Below, one piece after another: positions 1 to 6,457 of a stretch of 12,840 bases of DNA (the first letter of the stretch is position 1; each line of letters starts with the position of its first letter). This DNA is from an uncultured Streptococcus sp. GTDB lineage: Bacteria > Bacillota > Bacilli > Lactobacillales > Streptococcaceae. The notes under the pieces are model-generated. The model had not been told where the DNA came from. It made no database searches and saw only the letters and a list, made by a program, of their open reading frames with translations. The position numbers were made by a program, and so were the translations under genes. The stretch is taken from contig CAJZGT010000024.1 of assembly GCA_916048145.1 (NCBI GenBank), positions 1 to 12,840 on the forward strand. The letters are read 5' to 3'.

Positions 1-46
1 TTACCGCCGTGAAAAGGCGGTGTCTTAACCCCTTGACCAACGGACC
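1..46 (-). tRNA. tRNA-Glu(UUC), 5' part, cut by the window edge
   Basis: On the minus strand the first 46 bases read as the 5' half of a tRNA. The acceptor 5' strand begins GGTCCG at 46. A D-arm containing GGTCAAGGGGTTAAGAC follows, then an anticodon stem CCGCC/GGCGG closing a 7-base loop TTTTCAC. The anticodon is TTC (positions 13-11), which reads GAA/GAG, so glutamate. The variable loop, T-arm and 3' acceptor lie beyond position 1. The gene has its own promoter at 72-99 and stands two genes away from gltX, whose product charges it. Amino-acid identity is inferred from the anticodon alone. Confidence 0.93.
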
Positions 47-67
47 AGAGTTGTTGTTTTCAACTCT
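47..67 (-). other. Inverted repeat in the tRNA-Glu leader
   Basis: A perfect 7-bp inverted repeat (AGAGTTG / CAACTCT, loop of 7 bases) lies exactly between the -10 box and the tRNA 5' end. The predicted start of transcription is near 65, so the hairpin would occupy almost the whole 5' leader removed by RNase P. It has no T-tract and is not a terminator. A role in processing or 5' stability is possible but only inferred. Confidence 0.5.
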
Positions 68-71
68 TACT

Positions 72-99
72 ATTATACCCACTTTTCTAACTTTGTCAA
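72..99 (-). promoter_or_regulatory. Promoter of tRNA-Glu
   Basis: The minus strand carries TTGACA (94-99), a 16-bp spacer and TATAAT (72-77), both hexamers perfect. The tRNA begins 26 bases after the -10 box. This is the strongest consensus promoter in the window, as expected for a stable RNA gene. Confidence 0.88.
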
Positions 100-128
100 C
101 ACCTTTTTCTATTTTTTTCAAATTAAGT

Positions 129-156
129 AAAAAGAGCCAGAATTATACTGACTCTT
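129..156 (-). terminator. Rho-independent terminator after the deaminase gene
   Basis: Minus-strand stem AAGAGTCAG / CTGGCTCTT (9 pairs, one G-U) with a 7-base loop and a short U-run. It begins at the base after the TAG stop of the deaminase gene and closes the gltX operon before the separately promoted tRNA. Confidence 0.75.
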
Positions 157-591
157 CTATTGATTATTAAACTTAGAAGCACGTTCTTCTCCCCACCAAT
201 ATGGGATTAGTTCTGCGACTTTAACTGTTTTTCTTATATTATAGTCCATCATGAATTCTGCATCTTTATTTTCAGCATTAAGCTCTAAAAGGAATTCTCT
301 ACAAGCACCGCAAGGCATGGCTGAACTTCCACCATAAGGTGCTTTATCTCGAAAGGCTAATACTTTCTTAACCTTAGTTTGTCCTGTAAATTGGTACATA
401 TTGAAGAGGGCCGCCCGCTCTGCGCAGAGATGGAACACACCACAGGTCCCCTCCATACAGAATCCTGTAAATATTTGTCCATCTTCTGCTTCTACTGCGG
501 CAACGACATGATTAGCATAAACAAAATCAGATACTTCATGTGGATTGTATAGTTTCTGTGCTTCCTCGTACATCTTTTCCCAGATGTCCAT
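157..591 (-). CDS. Cytidine/blasticidin-S-deaminase-family protein, substrate uncertain
   Basis: This 144-residue protein has the zinc-dependent deaminase signature: Cys56-Ala-Glu58, with Glu58 the proton-shuttle residue, and Pro93-Cys94-x-x-Cys97. The three-Cys zinc site and length match the small tetrameric cytidine deaminases of Gram-positive bacteria. The substrate-binding segment differs. Where typical CDAs have an N-x-E motif (as in GxNIENA) to hold the ribose, this protein has Cys45-Met-Glu47, and the usual FxVGAAL stretch near residues 23-33 is FVYANHVVAAV. A substrate other than free cytidine is therefore possible. The ATG at 591 follows SD AGAAGGAT, which starts right after the gltX stop (13-nt gap), so the gene is probably translated from the gltX transcript. 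Fold assignment is firm; substrate is open. Confidence 0.88.
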   Translation of the reverse strand: MDIWEKMYEEAQKLYNPHEVSDFVYANHVVAAVEAEDGQIFTGFCMEGTCGVFHLCAERAALFNMYQFTGQTKVKKVLAFRDKAPYGGSSAMPCGACREFLLELNAENKDAEFMMDYNIRKTVKVAELIPYWWGEERASKFNNQ

Positions 592-604
592 TATTACATC
601 CTTC

Positions 605-2065
605 TTATTTAGAGATTTCTTTTAACATATTTTCGATATGCTGAATTGATTTTTCACGACCTAACAAGAAGATCGTATCTGGTAATTCTGGTCCATGCAT
701 TTCACCTGAAACAGCGATACGAATAGGCATGAAAAGATTTTTCCCTTTAATACCTGTTTCTTTTTGAACAGCTTTGATTTGCGGGAAGATATTTTCTGTC
801 ACAAATTCATCATCTGTCATCGCTTCAAGTTTTGCTTTGAAGGCTTCAAGAACTGTTGGGACTGTTTCACCCGCCATGATTTCGCGTTCTGCTTCTGTCA
901 ATTCTGGGAAATCTGAGAAGAAGAGATCTGTCAATGGGATAATCTCATCTACTGATTTCATTTGTGGTTTATAGAGCTCAACTAGTTTTTCAGCTTTGTC
1001 AGTTAAACGGCCTGCTTCCTCTAAGAATGGTTTTGCCATTTCAAATATAGTTTCTAGGTCTGCATTCTTGATATAGTCATTGCTCATCCAGTCTAGTTTT
1101 TTCTGGTCAAATGCTGCTGGAGACTTGCTCAGGCGGTTTTCATCGAAAAGTTTAATGAGTTCTTCACGAGAGAAGATTTCATCTTCGCCACCTGGGTTCC
1201 AACCAAGAAGAGCAATAAAGTTAAAGACTGCTTCTGGTAAATAACCTTTTTTACGGTAGTCTTCGATAAACTGAAGGGTGTTGGTGTCACGTTTAGACAA
1301 TTTTTTCCCAGTTTCAGAGTTGATAATCAAGGTCATATGACCGAACTCTGGAGCTTCCCAACCAAGGGCTTCATAGACCATAAGCTGTTTTGGTGTATTA
1401 GCAATGTGGTCATCTCCACGGATTACGTGAGAAATTTGCATATCGTGGTCATCGATGACAACGGCAAAGTTGTAAGTTGGGTAACCATCTTTCTTTTGGA
1501 TAACCCAGTCACCGCCGATATTGCCACCTTCAAATTCGATATCACCTTTGACCATATCATGCCACTTGTAGATACCTGACTCATTGACAGCCAAACGAAC
1601 AGTTGGGATGATTCCTGCTGCTTCACGTTCTGCGATGTAAGTTGCTTTTTCTTCTTCACTCATACCAAGGTATTCATTGATGTAGCGTGGTGTTTCGCCA
1701 GCTGCTTCTTGGCGTTCACGTTCAGCTGCCAACTCTTCTTCTGTAACGTAAGATTTGTAGGCTTTTCCTTCAGCTAATAGTTGGTCGATGTATTTTTGAT
1801 ACAAATCCAAACGCTCAGACTGACGGTAGTTTTCATGTGTTTCTGGGCTTTCATCCCAATCCATGCCTAACCAACGAAGGTTTTCAAGCTGTGAACGTTC
1901 CCCATCTTCTACATGGCGTTTACGGTCAGTATCTTCGATACGAATGATAAAAGTTCCACCATGATGACGTGCGTAAAGGTAGTTGAACAATGCTGTACGG
2001 GCATTTCCGATGTGTAGTAGTCCTGTTGGACTTGGTGCGTAACGTACGCGGATATCTTTTGACAT
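605..2065 (-). CDS. gltX: Glutamyl-tRNA synthetase
   Basis: Class I aminoacyl-tRNA synthetase, 486 residues, the usual length for streptococcal GltX. It attaches glutamate to tRNA-Glu in the cytoplasm. The N-terminal Rossmann domain has the ATP-binding HIGH-type motif in [11 protein letters not shown] (residues 11-21), the IRIEDTD segment (41-47), the GDDH motif near 217-220 and the KMSKS-type loop KLSKR at 255-259. The helical anticodon-binding domain fills the C-terminal third. Streptococci generally lack glutaminyl-tRNA synthetase, so this enzyme is probably non-discriminating and also makes Glu-tRNA-Gln for GatCAB (family knowledge, not visible here). The ATG at 2065 has SD AGGAG. It has its own promoter (2112-2140) and is followed by the deaminase gene. 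Confidence 0.98.
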   Translation of the reverse strand: MSKDIRVRYAPSPTGLLHIGNARTALFNYLYARHHGGTFIIRIEDTDRKRHVEDGERSQLENLRWLGMDWDESPETHENYRQSERLDLYQKYIDQLLAEGKAYKSYVTEEELAAERERQEAAGETPRYINEYLGMSEEEKATYIAEREAAGIIPTVRLAVNESGIYKWHDMVKGDIEFEGGNIGGDWVIQKKDGYPTYNFAVVIDDHDMQISHVIRGDDHIANTPKQLMVYEALGWEAPEFGHMTLIINSETGKKLSKRDTNTLQFIEDYRKKGYLPEAVFNFIALLGWNPGGEDEIFSREELIKLFDENRLSKSPAAFDQKKLDWMSNDYIKNADLETIFEMAKPFLEEAGRLTDKAEKLVELYKPQMKSVDEIIPLTDLFFSDFPELTEAEREIMAGETVPTVLEAFKAKLEAMTDDEFVTENIFPQIKAVQKETGIKGKNLFMPIRIAVSGEMHGPELPDTIFLLGREKSIQHIENMLKEISK

Positions 2066-2111
2066 AGTTTCTCCTATAAAGTCTCTAGGCGTCTGCCTTT
2101 TTGCTCTCTAT

Positions 2112-2140
2112 ATTATATCACAAGTCTTGGCTGAGTCCAA
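2112..2140 (-). promoter_or_regulatory. Promoter of the gltX-deaminase operon
   Basis: Minus strand: TTGGAC (2135-2140), a 17-bp spacer ending in TGA, then TATAAT (2112-2117), giving an extended -10 TGnTATAAT. The predicted leader is about 40 nt. It contains only a weak 4-bp AGGC/GCCT hairpin and has no room for a T-box riboswitch. Confidence 0.82.
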
Positions 2141-2159
2141 TTTCTATGAATAAAGAGAG

Positions 2160-2186
2160 TAAAAAGAGTGGACAAACCACTCTTTT
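2160..2186 (-). terminator. Rho-independent terminator of pgi
   Basis: Minus-strand stem AAAAGAGTGG / CCACTCTTTT (10 bp) with loop TTTGT and a run of five T after the stem. It starts 6 nt after the pgi TAA stop and lies just upstream of the gltX -35 box, separating the two units. Confidence 0.88.
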
Positions 2187-2192
2187 CTTCTA

Positions 2193-3542
2193 TTATAGAC
2201 GTGCGTTAAGTTCTTTGCTCAATTCTTCAAATCCTGGTTTTCCAAGAAGGGCAAACATGTTACGTTTGTAAGCTTCAACACCTGGTTGGTCAAATGGGTT
2301 GATAGCATTCAAGTAACCTGAAAGGGCGATAGCCAATTCGAAGAAGTAGATAGTGTAACCAAGAGTGAAAGCATCTTGCTCTGGAAGAGTCACGTACATG
2401 TTTGGTACATCACCGTCTGTGTGGGCAAGAAGAACACCGTCAGTTGCTTTTTTGTTTACAAAGTCAACGTCTTTTCCTTGAAGGTAACCAAGTCCATCAA
2501 GGTCTTCTTCCAAACTAGGGATAATCACGTTCTTACGAGGTTTGTCAACACGGACAACTGTTTCAAACATGATACGAGTTCCTTCTTGGATAAATTGACC
2601 CAATGAGTGCAAGTCAGTTGAGAAGTTGGCTGAAGTTGGGTAGATACCTTTTTGGTCTTTTCCTTCTGATTCACCAGCCAATTGTTTCCACCATTCTGAG
2701 AAGTACTGAAGTGATGGCTCATAGTTTACCAAGATTTCAGTTGCATAGCCTTTACGGTAAAGGATGTTACGAACAGCTGCATATTGGTAAGCTTCGTTTT
2801 CAGAGATTTTATCTGAAGTGTAGTCTTTGCGAGCTGCATTCGCACCTTCCATAAGGGCTTTGATGTCAGCTCCTGATGCAGCGATTGGAAGCAAACCAAC
2901 GGCTGTCAATACTGAGAAGCGTCCACCGATATCATCTGGAACCACAAATGTTTCCCAACCGTTAGCATCTGCTTCAACCTTAACAGCACCTTTTTGGCGG
3001 TCAGTTGTTGCATAGATACGTTTGTTGGCTTCTTCTTGACCGTATTTCTTAACCAAAAGTTCTTTGAAGACACGGAAAGCGATAGCTGGTTCAGTTGTTG
3101 TACCTGATTTAGAAATCACGTTTACTGAGAAGTCTTTGTCTGCAACATACTCCACCAAGTCAGCAAGGTAAGTAGATGAGATTGAGTTTCCTGCGTAAAG
3201 GATTTGTGGAGCTTTGCGTTCTTCTTTTGTTTGCAAGTTTGCAAAGTGGTGGTTCAAGAAGTCAATTGCTGCTTTGGCACCAAGGTAAGATCCACCGATA
3301 CCGATTACAACCAAGACATCGCTGTCTGATTTGATTTGCTCAGCAGCTTTCAAGATGCGGTCAAATTCTTCGCGGTCGTAGTTTTCAGGAAGGTCCAACC
3401 ATCCCAAGAAGTCGCTACCAGCACCAGTTCCTTTACGGATCAATTCATCTGCTGCTGTTACTTGTGCTTGCATGTATTCCACTTCATGTGGTGCAACAAA
3501 TTTGTCTAAAACTTTTGAATAATCAAATTTAATATGTGACAT
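2193..3542 (-). CDS. pgi: Glucose-6-phosphate isomerase
   Basis: Interconverts glucose-6-phosphate and fructose-6-phosphate in the cytoplasm, linking glycolysis with sugar-nucleotide synthesis. With the ATG at 3542 the protein is 449 residues, the standard length in streptococci. This start has a strong SD (GGAGGA, 7 nt away). The open frame continues upstream to 3599, but those 19 extra residues are basic, unlike the family, and overlap the promoter. Visible motifs are the sugar-phosphate loop SKSGTTTEP (144-152), the PGI signature DIGGRFS (204-210), the active-site Glu in GESEG (about 291), His311 in TDLHSLG, and the C-terminal signature [12 protein letters not shown] (415-426) with catalytic Lys426. 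Monocistronic, with its own promoter and terminator. Confidence 0.97.
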   Translation of the reverse strand: MSHIKFDYSKVLDKFVAPHEVEYMQAQVTAADELIRKGTGAGSDFLGWLDLPENYDREEFDRILKAAEQIKSDSDVLVVIGIGGSYLGAKAAIDFLNHHFANLQTKEERKAPQILYAGNSISSTYLADLVEYVADKDFSVNVISKSGTTTEPAIAFRVFKELLVKKYGQEEANKRIYATTDRQKGAVKVEADANGWETFVVPDDIGGRFSVLTAVGLLPIAASGADIKALMEGANAARKDYTSDKISENEAYQYAAVRNILYRKGYATEILVNYEPSLQYFSEWWKQLAGESEGKDQKGIYPTSANFSTDLHSLGQFIQEGTRIMFETVVRVDKPRKNVIIPSLEEDLDGLGYLQGKDVDFVNKKATDGVLLAHTDGDVPNMYVTLPEQDAFTLGYTIYFFELAIALSGYLNAINPFDQPGVEAYKRNMFALLGKPGFEELSKELNARL

Positions 3543-3570
3543 GTTATTCCTCCAATATTTCTTCTTTTCT

Positions 3571-3599
3571 ATCATAACGCTTGCCTTCGTTTTTTTCAA
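3571..3599 (-). promoter_or_regulatory. Promoter of pgi
   Basis: Minus strand: TTGAAA (3594-3599), 17-bp spacer, TATGAT (3571-3576), 28 nt upstream of the ATG at 3542. Five of six bases match consensus in each hexamer region that matters for sigma-A. This promoter also argues against the longer pgi start. Confidence 0.75.
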
Positions 3600-3636
3600 G
3601 TTTTTTTGTCGAATTTCTCCAATTTTTATCAGAATT

Positions 3637-3646
3637 CAAACGTTTG
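3637..3646. promoter_or_regulatory. Palindrome CAAACGTTTG upstream of pgi, cre-like
   Basis: A perfect 10-bp palindrome centred on CG, about 37 bp upstream of the pgi -35 box. It has the core of a catabolite-responsive element (AAnCGnTT), but in either orientation it misses two of the fixed bases of WTGNAANCGNWNNCA. It could be a weak CcpA site or chance. No other operator-like symmetry is seen in this gap. Confidence 0.3.
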
Positions 3647-3680
3647 CGTAAAAATCCACATTCAAAAAAATTGAAAAAAT

Positions 3681-3712
3681 AAAATAAAGAACGACCAGAT
3701 ACACCAGTCGTT
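3681..3712 (-). terminator. Terminator overlapping the stop of the C26 peptidase gene
   Basis: Minus-strand hairpin AACGACTGG / CTGGTCGTT (9 pairs including two G-U, loop TGTAT) whose 5' arm uses two bases of the TAA stop. A T-rich tail (CTTTATTTTATTTTTT) follows. Compact terminator fused to the end of the gene. Confidence 0.78.
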
Positions 3713-4400
3713 ACAGTTCATTCAATAAATACTCAAATAATTCTAAATTGCCATCTTCTTCATTAACCAGAAACTCTGGATGCCACTGCAACCCGATAAT
3801 GCGGTGTTCGTCGATAGACTCAATCGCTTCGATGGTTTGGTCTCTTGGATCAATAGCAGTTACACGGAAATTAGGGGCCAAATCTTTAATACTCTGACGA
3901 TGAACGGAATTGACCTGACTTTCTTTTCCAAACAGCTTGGCTACTACGCTTCCTTCTACTGTCTCAATAGAGTGAGATGTTCCGAAAGGTAGGCCTTGCC
4001 AGTGACCTTCGATTTCTTGATTGAGCGTTCCACCAAAGGCAACATTGACAAGTTGAACACCGCGACAGATTGCCATAATTGGTTTATTCTGACGAAGCGC
4101 TTCTTTCAAGAGGGCCAATTCAAACTCATCACGCACTAGATTGTAATCATCGCTCTCGATGGTCTTTTTCTCTCCATAAAACTGAGGGTGGACATTTTGA
4201 CCGCCTGTCAAGATAAGTTTATCTATCATTTCTACATAATCGCGTACAACTGACTCATCACCAACAGGAATAACTAAAGGGAGACCACCGACTTGACGAA
4301 TACTCTCTGCGAATCTACAAGATACAGATGAATGAATGTTTTTGCCCTCTGCATCTACGGGACATAGATTTGCAGCAACTCCTACAACCGTTCTAGTCAT
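3711..4400 (-). CDS. Class I glutamine-amidotransferase-like hydrolase (peptidase C26, PuuD-like)
   Basis: A 229-residue single-domain protein of the gamma-glutamyl hydrolase group (C26), cytoplasmic. The nucleophile elbow is AICRGVQLVNV with Cys112, and the catalytic His-Glu pair lies in QWHPE (His207, Glu209). The oxyanion region LTGGQNVHP (64-72) and the segment GTLNQEIEGH (124-133) are typical of PuuD-type gamma-glutamyl-GABA hydrolases. No synthetase or ammonia-acceptor domain is attached, so hydrolysis of a gamma-glutamyl amide fits better than amidotransfer. No Puu pathway genes are nearby, so the natural substrate cannot be named. The ATG at 4400 has SD AAAGGAG. The gene has its own promoter at 4586-4614, with a BOX element inserted in the leader. 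Confidence 0.88.
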   Translation of the reverse strand: MTRTVVGVAANLCPVDAEGKNIHSSVSCRFAESIRQVGGLPLVIPVGDESVVRDYVEMIDKLILTGGQNVHPQFYGEKKTIESDDYNLVRDEFELALLKEALRQNKPIMAICRGVQLVNVAFGGTLNQEIEGHWQGLPFGTSHSIETVEGSVVAKLFGKESQVNSVHRQSIKDLAPNFRVTAIDPRDQTIEAIESIDEHRIIGLQWHPEFLVNEEDGNLELFEYLLNEL

Positions 4401-4423
4401 GATGTCTCTCCTTTCGAATGTTA

Positions 4424-4573
4424 ATACTCTTCGAAAATCTCTTCAAACCACGTCAGCGTCGCCTTACCGTAGATATGTTACTGACTTCGTCAGTCTTATA
4501 TACAACCTCAAAACAGTGTTTTGAGCAACCTGCGGCTAGCTTCCTAGTTTGCTCTTTGATTTTCATTGAGTAT
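4424..4573 (+). repeat. BOX element (boxA-boxB-boxC)
   Basis: About 150 bp matching the modular BOX repeat of S. pneumoniae and relatives, one copy of each module (A about 59, B about 45, C about 50 bp in the literature). boxA contains, on the minus strand, the core CGGTAAGGCGACGCTGACG, one base different from the sequence on which the BOX-PCR primer is based (4451-4472). boxB holds two perfect hairpins: ACTGAC-TTC-GTCAGT (4480-4494) and CTCAAAACA-G-TGTTTTGAG (4507-4525). The ends form imperfect terminal repeats (ATACTCTTCGAAAATC and ATACTCAATGAAAATC, 13 of 16 identical) with a TA at each end. It is non-coding and lies wholly between the promoter and the ribosome binding site of the C26 gene. 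Confidence 0.92.
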
Positions 4574-4585
4574 AACGATAGTCCT

Positions 4586-4614
4586 ATCATATCACTCAAA
4601 ACGCCTTTCGTCTA
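4586..4614 (-). promoter_or_regulatory. Promoter of the C26 peptidase gene, upstream of the BOX element
   Basis: Minus strand: extended -10 TGATATGAT (TATGAT at 4586-4591, TG at 4593-4594), a 17-bp spacer and a poor -35 TAGACG (4609-4614, 4 of 6). Transcription would start near 4579, so the BOX element becomes most of a leader of roughly 180 nt. Confidence 0.6.
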
Positions 4615-4656
4615 ATATGTTTTTTTTAAGGCTGTGATAAATATTTTTTATGGACA

Positions 4657-4682
4657 AGAAAAAGCTGTCCACATAGGACAAC
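4657..4682 (-). terminator. Rho-independent terminator of patAB
   Basis: Minus-strand stem GTTGTCC / GGACAGC (7 pairs, one G-U), loop TATGT, then TTTTTCTT. It starts 8 nt after the patB stop codon. Confidence 0.87.
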
Positions 4683-4689
4683 CTCTTTC

Positions 4690-6456
4690 TTATTCAAAGA
4701 CAAATTGATTGTGATAGAGTTCTGAGTAGAATCCACCTAGTTTTAAGAGTTCATGGTGATTACCACGTTCAATGACTTCTCCATCTTTGAGGACAATAAT
4801 CTGGTCTGCATTGAGGATGGTCTTCAAACGGTGAGCAATGACGAAACTGGTTCTGCCTGCTACAACCGCCTCCATGGCATGCTGAATCTTGCTTTCTGTC
4901 ACCGTATCTACGTTTGAAGTGGCTTCATCGAGAATGAGAACTTCTGGATCTGTCATCAGGGTTCGAGCGATAGAAATCAATTGCTTTTGTCCTGTTGAGA
5001 AGATGCTCTGGTCATCATCTATAAGAGTATCGTATTTATCAGGTAAGTTTTCGATATAGTCGTGAATGTGGGTTGCCTTGGCTGCTGCCTCAACCATTTC
5101 TTGACTAGCATCTGGCACACCGAAACGGATATTGTCTCGAATCGTTCCGCTAAACAAGACCGAATCTTGCAAGACAATCCCCACCTTGCTCCTGAGACTA
5201 TCCAAGTCGTAGTCACGGATATCTTTGCCGTCAAAATAAATACCACCAGCATCAACATCATAGAAGCGATTGATGAGGTTCATAATAGTCGTTTTCCCTG
5301 ACCCTGTCGGACCAACAACTGCTGTCATCTGGCCTTTAGGGGCCGAAATGCTGACATCTTTCAAAATAGGTTTATTAGGTAAGTATGCAAAATCGATATG
5401 ACGGATTTCGACACCTTCTTGCAACTTAGTGAAGGCTGGAGCCTTTTCAGGTCGGATTTCTTCCTCTGCATCAAACATTTCCTGAATCCGTTCAGCCCCA
5501 GTAAAGGCTAACTGAAGGCTTCCCCAACTAGCTGCAACTTGGATAATAGGCTGGTAGTACTGCTGTGAAAATTGGGCAAACATAACAATCAAACCTAGGG
5601 CTGTACTTGTTTCAATAGTCTTATCATTCAAAAGTACAGCTGAACCAGCAAAGATGACGACGGCTGTATTAACCAGACTCATGCCATTCATGACAGGGAA
5701 AAGAATTCCTGAGAACATTCTTCCTTTAAAGGTTGCCTTGCGCACGCGCTCATTTTGTTCAAGAAATCCTGCCATCATATCCTCTTGAATTCCTTGAACA
5801 ATAACAGCTTTTTGGCCTGAAATACTCTCATCCATATAGGCATTGAGTTTCCCTACCTCTTTCTGCTGGAGATTGGTGTATTTGCGTGCCATTTTCACGA
5901 TAAAAATCAGCATGAGGAAAGCCACTGGTGTGCTGGCAATGGTGATGAGGGCAAGCGTCACATTTCTCGAAAACATGACAAGAATCAGACCAATGTATAA
6001 AACAATATTGCTCATGACCTGAACCAGACTTTCATTAAAGGCTTGGAGGATATTATCCAAATCACTAGTAAAACGAGATAGGATATCGCCATCTTGTCGG
6101 CGGTCAAAGAAAGAAACCGTCAACCGAGCAAGTTTACCAAAGAGGCCTTTACGCATCTCGTTGGTAGATTCTGCAATCACGCGCGTCATGAGACACATGT
6201 ATATCACACTGGAGATAAACAGAACCAAAACTAGCAGACCAAGATTGACCATGATTCCTGATAGACTTTGCCAGACAAGTTCTGGATTGCCATCTTGATA
6301 AGCTTGAACTAAATTAGCTAGCTGCGTCACCGCTTGTCCAGAAAAGACCGGAAAGAGGGCTTGGGCAAGAGTTGATAGAACCAGCATCAAGATAACAACC
6401 ACAAATGAGAACTTGTAGACCTTAAAGTAATGCCAGAAAAATTGAACTGTCTTCAT
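4690..6456 (-). CDS. patB: Multidrug ABC exporter half-transporter PatB
   Basis: 588-residue ABC half-transporter: an N-terminal membrane domain (about six helices, residues 15-315) fused to an ATPase domain (345-588). It pairs with PatA to export drugs; pneumococcal PatAB exports fluoroquinolones and dyes. Walker A GPTGSGKT starts at 382, Q-loop Gln430, Walker B LILDE with catalytic Glu511, switch His542. The ABC signature is degenerate, FSTGQ (486-490) instead of SGGQ. This pattern is known from heterodimeric exporters, in which PatB supplies the Walker motifs of the active site and the broken signature of the inactive site. The ATG at 6456 is one base after the patA stop, with SD GGAAAGGAGGAA inside the last patA codons. 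The 20 extra residues of the longer frame overlap patA and are not expected to be made. Confidence 0.93.
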   Translation of the reverse strand: MKTVQFFWHYFKVYKFSFVVVILMLVLSTLAQALFPVFSGQAVTQLANLVQAYQDGNPELVWQSLSGIMVNLGLLVLVLFISSVIYMCLMTRVIAESTNEMRKGLFGKLARLTVSFFDRRQDGDILSRFTSDLDNILQAFNESLVQVMSNIVLYIGLILVMFSRNVTLALITIASTPVAFLMLIFIVKMARKYTNLQQKEVGKLNAYMDESISGQKAVIVQGIQEDMMAGFLEQNERVRKATFKGRMFSGILFPVMNGMSLVNTAVVIFAGSAVLLNDKTIETSTALGLIVMFAQFSQQYYQPIIQVAASWGSLQLAFTGAERIQEMFDAEEEIRPEKAPAFTKLQEGVEIRHIDFAYLPNKPILKDVSISAPKGQMTAVVGPTGSGKTTIMNLINRFYDVDAGGIYFDGKDIRDYDLDSLRSKVGIVLQDSVLFSGTIRDNIRFGVPDASQEMVEAAAKATHIHDYIENLPDKYDTLIDDDQSIFSTGQKQLISIARTLMTDPEVLILDEATSNVDTVTESKIQHAMEAVVAGRTSFVIAHRLKTILNADQIIVLKDGEVIERGNHHELLKLGGFYSELYHNQFVFE

Positions 6457-6457
6457 T

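Noticed and set aside
2066..2111. T-box or amino-acid riboswitch before gltX
   Set aside because: The predicted leader is about 40 nt, with no specifier, antiterminator or terminator structure.
3543..3599. Longer pgi product starting at 3599
   Set aside because: The 19 extra residues run over the promoter, and the ATG at 3542 has a strong SD and gives the standard 449 residues.
4424..4573. RUP element or IS remnant with terminal repeats and TA ends
   Set aside because: The core matches the BOX repeat (BOX-PCR primer site at 4451-4472, modular length about 150 bp). RUP is shorter (about 107 bp) and lacks this core.
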